DNA from: Tieghemiomyces parasiticus
Lineage: Eukaryota; Kickxellomycota; Dimargaritomycetes; Dimargaritales; Dimargaritaceae
Length of the DNA stretch: 64,000 nt
Assembly: GCA_027575765.1 (NCBI GenBank)
Contig: JANBPT010000077.1
Span: 1-64,000 of the forward strand
Direction: 5' to 3'
Below are positions 1 through 11,600 of this stretch, piece by piece. How positions within the stretch are numbered: position 1 is the stretch's first letter; every line of letters starts with the position of its first letter. A program made the position numbers and the translations under genes. The notes beneath the pieces were generated by a model. It was not told the origin of the DNA and ran no database searches. It was given only the letters and a program-made list of their open reading frames with translations.

Positions 1-2625
1 GGCCACGGCGTTGGCTACGCCGGGGAAGGCCTGGCAAGTACTCTCGATCTCACCCAGCTCGATACGGAAACCGCGTAATTTGACCTGGAAGTCCTTGCGG
101 CCCAGTACTTGCACCTCACCGTTGGCCAACCAGCAGCCGAGGTCACCAGTACGGTACAATTGTCCGGCCCCAAAAGGATTGGCCACAAACGCCTGATCTG
201 TCAGCTCGGGTCGTCCCCAGTAGCCCCTGGATACAGCCTCACCACCGATGTAAAGTTCGCCTGGCCGACCAATGGGCATGGCATGGAGTTGGTCGTCTAG
301 AATGTGGCACTGAATGTTGGCAAAGGTCGTGCCAACGGTAACTATATCTCTCGGACGGAGGAGTTTGCTGTGACTGGCGATGGTCGCTTCACTGGGGCCA
401 TAGAAGTTGTGCAGGTGGACCCGACCCGCCCACTTCTCAGCCACGGCAGTTGGTAGCACCTCTCCGCCAGCAATCAAGGTAACTAATTCAGGGTAGGAAT
501 CCGCATCCAACGTAGCCAGTACGGAAGAAATCAGCACACAAGCCGTGATGCGATGTAAATCATCAATAAGCTCCCCATCCTGGAAAACCAGGGTTCCACC
601 GGCATGGAAGGCACAAAACATCTCGAGTAATAGAGCATCAAAGGAGAGGTTGGACATCTGGAGAAACCGGCAGTTGCAGAGCAGCTGGAGGCGTTCACTA
701 AATGCCAGGATAGAGTTGGCCAGTGAACGGTGGGTGACCTGTACGCCTTTTGGCCGTCCGGTGGTGCCCGAAGTGAACACTATGTAAGCCAAGGAGTCCG
801 GGGTATGCTCAACGGGATGTTGTACTTCAGGCCTTTGAGTAGGATCGGTCAAGACACGATCGGCATAGATAACTCTCTCCTTCGTGAGCCCAAGTTTAGA
901 AACTAGATCGCTTGTAGTGGAATGGGTCACCACCCATGGGTCTTCCAGGAGGTCTACCATGTACAGGAGGCGGTCCGGGGCGTTCTTGGCATCCATGGGC
1001 ACGCACACACCTCCCAGGAGAAGTACGGCAAGGTAACTGAATATGAATTCAGGGCAGCGCGTAAATAACAGTGCCACTCGATCGCCACAGCGAGCGCCTT
1101 GGCTATGCAGGGCAGTGGCAATGGTGTAGGCCCGGTAGTACACCTCGGCGTAGGTGAACTGGTCGGTGGCGGACTCCAGGGCAATGGCGTCAGCGCGGGT
1201 GGCCAAATGCTGGGTGAAGAACTGGTGGGCCAGCCAGTCCTTCTGCGGGAAGTCGATGGTGGTGCCGTCAGACCACTGGCGGATCAGCGCCTGCTCTGCT
1301 GCAGGCAGGGTCAGGATGTTACCAAGTGTTCCAGTATGACCAGAGACAATGGCAGCCAAGCAATGGTCGATGAAGTGGACTAGGTAGTGGGCGTAGCTCG
1401 GGTTGCAGTATCGGGTCTGGTAACTCAGGTTCAGCATCAACATGTCATCCTGGTCATAGAAATTGGCAGTGTAGGCATACTCTGTAAAGTTCTGTCCGGA
1501 ACGAGGGACGTAGTTAATCTGGTCGGTACGGGCGGAGGTCGTGGTCTCATAGTTGTCGTAGACTAGGAGGGAGTTGAATAGGTCACCATCGGCATCCAGC
1601 TTAGCCCACCGCTTGATATCGACTAGACTACATTGCTCGTACGCGGTGAGGGTCCCCGAGTCAGCATTGACTTGACGGAGGAAATCGGTGATGGTATGGT
1701 TGCGATCAACTCTCACGCGTAGGGGTAGAGTATTGATGCACATACCCACCATACCTTCGATGCCAGGGACGGGCACGTTGCGACCCGACACGAGCACACC
1801 CAACGTCACCTCCTCTTTCTCGCCAAGGTACCGAGCTAAGGTTAGGGCCCAGACGGCGCGAAGTAGGGAGTATACGGTCAGCCCCATCCCACGGCAGAAC
1901 TGTTTGATGGCGAGGAGGCTGGTGGACACAGGGTGACTAATCTCACCGTGCTCAGTTGGCTTGGCGTTGGACTCCCTGGGGAACTGGATGGTGGGGTGCA
2001 GTTTGACTCCATCCAGATTATCCCTCCAGAAAGCTGCCATGCCTTCCTGCTCAATGTGGGTCAGATGCCGGATTAATTCATGGTACTGGGGCCGCGGCTG
2101 GGTCTTCACTCCGTGGTAATACTGCAGGGATTCGGCCATAACCGTACTCTCCGACCAAGCGTCGAGTAAGGCGTGATGGAACGTGGTGCAGAACAGGTGA
2201 CGCTCAGCCGGACCGCGGTAGACGGCAAAGCGAAGCAGCGGACCAGTCAGGGTGAAGCCGCGCGCCCGGTCGGCGGCAAGGTGGTGGTGCTCGGTCTGGT
2301 CAAGGCTTGTCAGGGGCTGGTCATGGTAGGTCCACTCGAAATCAGTGTCACGGAGTACCACTTGGAGGAAGGCGTACTGCGACTGGTCGGTGGGGACAAG
2401 GAACTTGGTACGCAGGATCTGGTGGGATCGGACGACCTGCGACCAGCTCTGGTGCAGTTTGGCCACGTCAAGCAGGCCCGTCAGGTCGTAGACCATTTGC
2501 ACCATGTAGGCGCTCGGGTCTTTGAGAGTGCTGACGAGAAACCCCTGCTGCAGGCTGGACACGGGTAAGATATCCTCGATGGTTTCAGTGTCAACCCCCA
2601 TGCTTGTGGCAACCTCAGCTGTCAG
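1..2625 (-). other. NRPS module 5: C5 and partial A5, running off the left edge
   Basis: C5 opens with ILPVSSLQQGF and has HHALLDAWS (H4630, H4631, D4635), with alanine in place of the usual glycine of HHxxxDG. A5 has FTSGTTGRPKG near residue 5100, YGPSEATIASH, YRTGDLGCW and LRGFRIELGEIE. The window ends before its A10 lysine and before any carrier domain, so release chemistry (TE, reductase or terminal C) cannot be seen. Confidence 0.88.
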
Positions 2626-5600
2626 TTCCTCAATAACCACCCCAGAGGAAGCAACGAGTTCAAACGGCTGGTAGGCCATCGTGGTCGAGGGCGAGCTACC
2701 AAAGTCTATGATACCAGCAAGCGCCGCAGGGGTGCCGTACTGGAATATTTGTGCGATACTGACATGGATGCCATGGTCACGGCACAGCGAGGAGAGCCTG
2801 ATGGCCGAGATGGAGTCCCCACCCAGTTGGAAGAAGGAGTCGTGGATGTCTATCTGGGATGCTGACATGTTTAGAACCTGGGCCATGGTGTTGACGATTA
2901 GGAGCTGCGCCTCGTTCTCCGGCGCAGTCACCAGTCGGTCACACGCTTGGCTGATTAAAGAGAGTAGGAGGCCAAGTAGTTGGCGTTTGTCGGTCTTGCC
3001 GTTTGCGGTCCGCGGCAGTTCCATTAGCGGGAAGAAACCACTAGGTACCATGTACGGCGGAAGGTGGGCCACCGCGTGCGCCCTCAGGCTCGATGGAGTA
3101 ATGGTGTCGGGACAAACAAACGCATACAGCTTACCAGATGAAAAAACCACTGCGACCGAGCTGACCTCTAAGCACTGACCCAGGACAACCTCAATCTCCT
3201 GGGGTTCAACACGATGGCCGCGAACCTTGACCTGATCGTCACTGCGGGCGAAGTACTCCACCGTCCCGTCCAGAAGCCAGCGACCCACATCGCCTGTACG
3301 GTACAGATAACCACTTCCGGTGTACGGATTGGGCAGAAGGGCCTTAGAATTAAGGTCGGGGCGGTTCACATAACCGCGGGTGACGCAGATACCGCCAACG
3401 TAAATCTCTCCAGGTACGCCGACCGGTACAGGGCGTAGCTTGTGGTCCAGGATGTAGCACTCAGTGTTGGGAAGGGGGCGGCCGATGGTGACAGGGCCTC
3501 CGGAGGTGAACTGCACGGTGTGACTTAGTAAACACTCAGTGGGGCCATACATGTTGGTGACGGAACAGTGGCTTGACCAGCGCTCGGCAAGAGGAAGAGG
3601 CAGGGCCTCCCCACCGGCCATCACATGGCGTAGGTTAGGATACTTGGTCGGGTCGAGAGTGGCTAGGACGGAGGGTGTAACCATAAAGGCGTCGACCTTA
3701 GGCAACGTGTCCAGGAGGTCGTTGCGCAGCACGACCGTGGAACTGTTGCACAGAGTGGCCAGGATTTCAACGAGGCAGCCGTCGAAGGTGAGGGCCATAT
3801 TCTGCATCACCCTCATTCCCGATCGGATGACAATGACCTCCGGCGACTGCTGGACGATGTTTGCCAGGACACGATGTTCCGTTAGGACGCCCTTGGGCAG
3901 CCCGGTAGTGCCAGATGTGTACACTATGTGCGACAGGTCAGTGGATCGGACCAGGGGCAGTTTAGGATTCGAGGATTCACTACCACCGGTGCCCAACATA
4001 ACGTCGAGGGAGTCCGTGGCCACCCCTATGGCGTGGCGAATGGCCTTCACCTTTTCCACGTCGCCAATATTGTACAGGATACGTCGGATTCCGCAGTCAC
4101 GGGCAATGAACTGCAGGCGGTCGAGGGGAAGGTTAGCATCTAAGGGCACAAATGAAGCACCTGCCAAGTGTACGCCCAACATGGCGGCGGCCGTACTAGG
4201 CAGACGGTCAATGAGTAACCCAACCGGTTCTTCTCGCTGGACTTCCTGAGAGAGGAGGTGGCGGGCGATGACCCTGGACTTCTCCAGGAGCTCCCGATAG
4301 GTCCAGCTGATGGTGCCCGCGACGGGGTCGTCGTATTCGACGGCGAGGTGGTCGGGGGTTCGTTCAGCTTGCTTAGTAAACAGTGCGGGAATGCAAATGT
4401 CGAAGTCGATAGGCTTAGTAGGCCGCGCCATGTCAATCGTAAGGTTCTGGAGCTCAGCTGGGGTGAGCAGGTCCAGGTCAGCCAGGGTAGACGAACCGCT
4501 GTGCTGCTGGAGACTATCCGCCATCTGACAAAAAATAGACCGTAAGTGTCCACCTAGAGCCTCAATGTAGGGCCGGGCAAAGTCACTCGTGTTCCAGTTG
4601 AGAACGGCTGTCAGCTGGCCATGCTCCATCTGTGCCATTCCCGTCAGCGCGTACTCCGTCGATTCGATAGCCTTGAGATCTGAAAACGTGACTGCCTGAT
4701 CGTCGCTGCCCATGCCAGTATTGGGGTAGTTTTCATAGACCAACATTGTGTTGAACATGTCAGTGACTCGAAGGTCGCCCGCCACCCAGCTGTTCAGATC
4801 AGCAAGATGGCAGTGCTCCGCGGCGACCAGTCGCTGACTTTGCGCATTGATGCCCTGGAGAAAGTCCTTAAGTTCCGTACCCGTTCCTATTGTTACACGA
4901 CACGGTACGGTGTTGATCAGGCAACCTATGACACCGTCGACACCGGGCAAGTCAAGGGCACGACCCGACACAGTATTGCCAAATACGATGTCGGATAGGC
5001 CGGTGTAGCGGTGGAGGAGGTAGGCCCAAGCGGCCTTGAGCAGGGTGTACACGGTCAGCCCGCAGTCTTGAGCCAAGGTTTGGAGGTGGGCCGCATCATT
5101 GTAGATCACAATATGGTACTCGGTCCTGGTTGAGGAGACAGCGGGGGCTTTCGGCAATAGCAGCGTCGTCGGTTGCTCGATACCCTGCAAGTAGTCCTCC
5201 CAAACAGTCCGCGCCTCCGTATCATCCAGGTTCCAGATGTGCTCCACGTAAGCGGAAAATTCTACTGCGGGAGATAAACTGGCCGACGGACCAGACGAGA
5301 GGAAGTGGCGCAGTTCCCGTGTAAAGATGCCAAACGACCACCCATCGATCAGCGCGTGGTGAATCGTCATGATCAAGCGAGTGCTAGCCTGGGTGGCCGG
5401 TGCAACACAGTAGCGGAGTAGCGGTTGGTCTGGGGTGAAGCCTAGGGCTTTGTCGCTATGTAGGTAATCCTCCTCGTCCTGTACGCCAGCTTCTGACCAG
5501 CACTCAATTGCTCGCCAGCCGAATCGAGGCCGCCGTGACACCAACTGGATGCCATTGCTCCAGGCGTTGCTGAAGGAGGTGAGAAAGACGGTGCGCAGGA

Positions 5601-8600
5601 TGGCGTGGCGGGCAACGACTGCCTCGAGGGCGTGGAGGAGGACATCTCTCTCGCTGACACCGTCGATGGTCAGGGCGAACTGGAGAAGGTATTCGGTGGG
5701 GTCCTTGGCGGTGGCCGTCCAGAGTCCCTGCTGCATGGGCGTCATGGGGTACAGATTTTCCACCTCGGCGACGGTCAGTCCCAGGGTGGGGAGATCGGCG
5801 ATGATCTTGGCCATGTCACCCTGATTGGCCTCTAGCAAAGGGAAGTCTGATGGCACCCACAGACCAGCAAGGTTCAGGGTTGCTATTTCAGCCAAATACC
5901 TGCGTACTTCGTCGCCCAGGGCCGCCACGGTAACATTTGGGACGACCTGCGAGCAGTAGCTGACTGTTAGTTCTAGGCCGGTACTGGTTAGCCATCCGAG
6001 GACCTCCAGTACCTGCGGGCGCAGCTCCTCATCACCACCAATGGGGATTAGGGGGAGGAGGTCGTGGCGGACGACCCAGGGCGCCTTCCCATGGCAGGTG
6101 AGGGCACGGTCATCGGTGGTGCGGCCCAGGAAGTTAAACACGACCTCCATAGGGTGGTAGGCGGCAGTCGTTTGAGAGCTTGGATCAAGTGGTGCCTTCG
6201 ACCAGTCGGCTTCTAGGCCGTGGTGTAGCAGACTCCGCCGGGTGTGCTTGATTTGGCGGAGGTGATCGCTCACACTAGCCGACAAAGTATTGGTCACCGT
6301 GACGGGCAGGATAGTGGTAAACCAGCCCACCGTGCGGCTCAGATCCATGCCCTCGTGCCAGGGGTGGCGGCCGTGGGATTCCGTATGCACCGTGGTGGTG
6401 GGAGAGTGGGTCACCACGGCCAACGCCCCACAGAGGGCGGCCAGGAGGAGCTCGTCGAGGCGGAATGAATCCCCGGCGACCTGGATAAGTGCCTCGGTCA
6501 CATCAGATGGAATCTGCACGGTGTGGCTGACCTCGTTCCCAGCCGTGTTGGCCGGTAGTGCTGCCAGTGGACAGAGCGAGAGCGGCGACGGACAGACCAC
6601 CACGGGCTCTGGGTCCAAGTGGGCCACACTTCGCTCCCGACGCCACCGGTCGAGCTCCGAGGCCCAGTTGGCGAAGGGCAAGGAGGGAGGCAGGGGTGTG
6701 TGGCCGTCTAGCAGTGAAGTCAGGTCTTCCAGGAGGGTGGACCAGGACACGAGGTCCACGACCAGGTGGTGTATGGTCAGGAAGAGCAGGGTTGGTGATG
6801 AACGACGGCCGTCTTCGGGAGCACCCAGGTGAACTAGTGCGGCGGCGATGTTGCGGCCCTGGGGAATGTCAATGGACTGCTGCACTTAGTAGCAGCATTG
6901 GGATAGCTCGGATTCGGTACAGGTGACCTCGTGGACCTGGCTGGACAGGGTGGAAAAGGGAGGCGGGATGATTTGGGACCATTGTCCAGTGGGGTCACGG
7001 CGGAACTGACTGCGCAGCACAGCGTGGTGGTTGACCACGCGAAGCAGGGCCCTGCCGAGCGTGTCACGGGAGATAGGGCGAGTGAGCTCGAGTAAGAAGG
7101 ACTGGTTGAAGTGGCTGAGGTTACGGAACCCCTGGGCAAAGAACCAGCGCTGGATCGGAGCCAAAGGGAATGAAACTCCATAAGGAATAGGTGCCAACTC
7201 GGAAGTCGTGAACCGGACAAGGCGTTCCATGGTGGTCGCCACCGTGGACAGAGGTTGACTCTTGAGGAGTATGGGAACGGGGAGCCGGTAGCCTAACTGT
7301 CGACACCGCGCTGAGACCTGGATGGCCGAGATCGAATCGCCGCCGAGCCTGAAGAAAGGGAGGTTGTCTGTAACCGGATCGTGAGCTAGACCTAACGTCT
7401 CGACCACTGCGGTCCAAAGCACCTGCGCCTCGGGAGACATTACACGCTCGCCCGCCGCCGTAGCACCCATTGCTAGGAATGACGCCTGGTACTTTAGGAA
7501 TAAGGCAACTAGGGCCCGCTGGTCGGTCTTGCCGTTGGTCGTTAGTGGGATATGGTCGAGGCCCATGATATGGCTGGGTACCATGTAACCCGGTAGGACC
7601 TCCTGCAGGGCCGATTTGACAGATGCCTCATCGAACTGCTTAGAGCATACAAAAGCCACCAGGGTGCGCTCATGGACGAGAGCGTAGGCGTCCATAGCAC
7701 CATCCAGGTTTAGCAGGGCCCCACGCACCTCGGCCAGTTCGATACGGAATCCACGCAGCTTGACCTGGTCGTCACGGCGGCCCAGACAGTCCACCTCGCC
7801 GTTGGGCAGCCAGCGGCCGAGATCGCCGGTGCGGTACACAGGGCCGGATGAATAAGGCAGGTGGACAAACTTCACCTCGTTGAGATCGGGCCGGTTGACA
7901 TAGCCCGCACTAACACCTAGGCCGCCCACGCAGATCTCGCCGACACTGCCGATGGGCACGAGCTGGTCGTGCTGATTAACGATGTAGCATTCGCTACCGG
8001 CGATGGGCCGGCCAATGGTGACAGGATTGGCAAGCCGGGCCGTCAACGTATGGCTAATGACTGTGATCTCGGTTGGGCCGTAGAGGTTCTGTACCTCGCA
8101 GTATGGGAGCCACTTGGCTGCCAGCTCAGTCGGCAACGCCTCGCCCACGGACATGACCTGGCGTAGGTTAGGGTAGATCGTAGGGCTTAGGGAGCCCAAA
8201 ACGGAAGGGGTTAGGAAGACGCCGTCGACGCTATGCAGGTCGGCGGGGATGTCCCCGGCGCTGAATACCAGCGTAGACGACGTGCAGAGCGGGGACAGGG
8301 CCACCAGGATGAAGACGTCGAAGCCAACGGCCATGGTCTGCAAGTACCGTGTCCCAGGTTCTGGGCAGAGCGTAGTCTCTGGAGCCAAGAGCAGGTTAGT
8401 CAGACTGGCATGGCGGATTGTGACGCCCTTGGGCTGGCCTGTGGTGCCTGAAGTAAATAGAATGTATGCCAGGTCCTCAGGGTGATGGCAGTAGGGGGAG
8501 AGGGCAGGGTGAGAGTCCACCTCAGAGTTTAGGAGTTCTAGGCCTGGTAGGGCCTCCGTCCAGGCCACCCCAGTGTCAGTCATGTTCAGGACGACCGTGC

Positions 8601-11600
8601 ATTGGGCCGTCTCAACCATGTAGCGCTGACGCTGCTGGGGCAGGGTACTGTCCAAGGGTACATAGACGGCCCGGAGTAGCCAGAGGGCCAACATGGCCAT
8701 GACGGTGGCTGGACGGCTCTCTACGATTACTGCCACCCGGTCCTGCACCCGGATGCCACGGTGCTGAAGGGCCCGAGCCAGTGTCTCAACCTGGGTGTTC
8801 ATCTCCGTATAACTCAAAGTCTCGAGCTGGGACTCGAGGGCCACCGTGTGAGGGCTGCGCTGGACGTTATCACGGATTAAGCTGATGACACTGGTGCTGG
8901 TATCAGAAGGGTCGTACTCGCTGGGGCTCCGGCCAAACTTCTCTAGTAGGAGGTGCTCCTCCGCCGGACATACCAAAGGGACCGTGGTCAGAGTTGGGGA
9001 GCTGGTGAGGGCGACCTGACAGAAGTAGAGCAGGTTGGCCCCCAGGCGCTCGACGGTGGCCGAATCGAAAAGGCCTGGGTTGTACTGGAGGGTCATGCCG
9101 GGGCTGGGACCGGAGAGACGGATTCGGAAGGTGATATCATGCCAAAGGGCAGGGTGGGACTGGGCTTCAGCATCCCATTCGACAGGGTCGACTGCGACAC
9201 TCACACGGACTGGATGCCAGAGCGGGTGGGCCGGCGGGCGGGGAAGTCCAGCGTAGAGGTCGTGGCCAGGGGTCAAGTGGTCCACGGAGCGTTGTAGCTG
9301 CTGCGAAAGGGCAGCCCTAAGGTCACCTAGACTGGACGCACTTGCGGCACCTGGGACTCGAACCGGACAAGCCAGGTGACCTAGGAAAAGAGTGTACGGT
9401 TCTCTACTGCATACGCCGTGGTTAAGTAGCACGTCAACCAGGACGTCGTCGGTACCACAGATCCTTCCGAGATAGGACCCCACAAGGGCCGTCCACAGCC
9501 CAAGCGGTGCGACAGGGTTCCCTTCAGTGGGGCAGGATAATCCGCGGATAACCTCCTGGGCTGGGCCGAACCGAAGGCGGGCTGAGCTAAACGTGGGCGC
9601 ACGGGTGCGAGGACGGTCGAGCGGTAGTTTCAGATCCGCAGAGGCTTCGGCCATTGTCTTAGTCCAGTAAGCGCGGACCATGTTATCTGATGGAAGGCGG
9701 CCGACGGTGGCTGTGTACCCCATGGCGAGCGAGGGGCTGACGTCGAACACCTGACCGTCGTGTTTCGCTCTGAAGGCCAGCTGCAGGTCCTCGGTAAGGA
9801 GCTGGAATAACATCTCAGGTGCCAAGATCTGGTGCATACGGACCACCAGACGGGGTGGTTCCGGCTGATAGAGAACGGCCAACATATCCGTGCTGACCAG
9901 GACCTTACCAGCTGCATCAAAGTCATCCCTACGCAGGGACTGGGAACCGACGGTGGCCTGTGTAGCCGAGGACAGACGCTTCGGAGATTGTAGATAGGCT
10001 ACAAGCCGGCCTTCCTCCTTACGGATCACGGTGCGCACACAGTCCACTTGGCTTAGGAACTGGTCGAGGACCCACTGGACGTCCGAATGGGTGAGCTGGT
10101 GGGGAATGCTGAGCTTGGCTTGGTGGTAGAACTGACCAGGGTCCTCCGAGAGTTGACAGGCGAGCCACACCTGGGCCTGGTAGGGTGTCGTCTTCATCGG
10201 ACTGATCAGCTCAGACTTGGGCTCGTTCGACTGGCCTTCTAGCGTACGAGTAGGCGATGGCGAAGGGCTGGAACGTTTGATCACCAGTGTCAAGGCGACC
10301 AAATCATCGCAGGCCAGGACATTCCGCGAGTCAAGGGTGACCCCGAAACGTTGGCTGACGCGGTGCTCCAGCTGGAGGAGCAGGACGGGTCTAGCCAGTA
10401 CAGACACCCAGATATCCTCACCATGAGGAAGCCCATCCCCGGTGCCCAGGAGCAGGTCAGTACAGGTCACGGCGAGCCACCTACCCACGGTATCTAAGGA
10501 CAACCCCTGGCACTCTGCGTCCGACACACGGAGGTATGCCTCACCTAGCCGAGCAACGTCACCCTCACTGGCGCCGGACAAGTGCGGGTAAGCCTCAAGT
10601 GAGATAAAAGCGGCAGGCACAAGGTCGGCAGGGAGGTTCATACCGGTCAGCAGAGGTCCGAATGACTGGCACGCAGTCTCGGGTGCTGAGATGCGGGCTA
10701 CGATGCGACCGCCGTGGATGCTGACAGAATAGGGTGAGGACAGCCCTTGTTTGGCCAGGTAGTGGTCTAGGACAGCGAGAGGCAGCTGGATACCGTCCGC
10801 CGTGACAAGCCGCCCCGAGCGGTTCGGGGTTGGATCAGGAAGCAAATAAGAAACCTGGGTGATCATGGTGTCCGCAGTCGCTCTCGTGAGCTTGACTAGC
10901 ATGGAGCTGACCTGTTGTACGAACTGAACAATGTCCGCCTCACTGCAAAACATGCGCCCGTAGAAGCACTTGACGCCGACAGCATGCGGCCCGTCGACGA
11001 AATCTAGGGTGAGCGGGTACTCGGTAAACTCGTGCACCCGTACCAGCTCCAGGGCCATGTCCCCGGCCTGATGTGAACCCTGGGGGAAGTTCTCGAAGCC
11101 ACCGAGCACATAGAATAGAGGGGAGGCCGGGATTGGACTGCACCAGGCCTGGACCTTGGCAAGACTGGTGTGCTCGAAGGGGATCATCCCGGTGGCGTCG
11201 GCCTGGAGCTGCTGGAGCCATTGGCCGATGGGTTGGTCCGTCAGGCGGAACCGCAGCGGGACGGTGTTGAGGCAGGGACCGACGACGGTGTCAATATCCG
11301 CCACATCCAGGTTACGACCTGACACCACAAAGCCAATGACGAGGTCGTCCCGGTCCAAGTACTGGGCCAAGACGAGGGCGTAGGCAGCCTTGAGGAGGGT
11401 CGAGAGGGTCACACCGAATTGCTGGGCGGCATCATGTAAGCGTGACTTATCGACGTCGAGGGTACAGTGGTACTCGGCAAAGCCATGCTCACCCGTGAGC
11501 TCCGTACTAAGCATGGGTGCTGGTGTGGGCTGAACACCCCGTAAATACTCAGTCCAGAACGCACGCGCCTCGTCTTGGTCCTGGTTGGCCACCTGTTCGA

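Noticed and set aside
3539..4249. 236-codon plus-strand frame
   Set aside because: It is the antisense of the NRPS A4 coding strand, which carries all the recognisable motifs.
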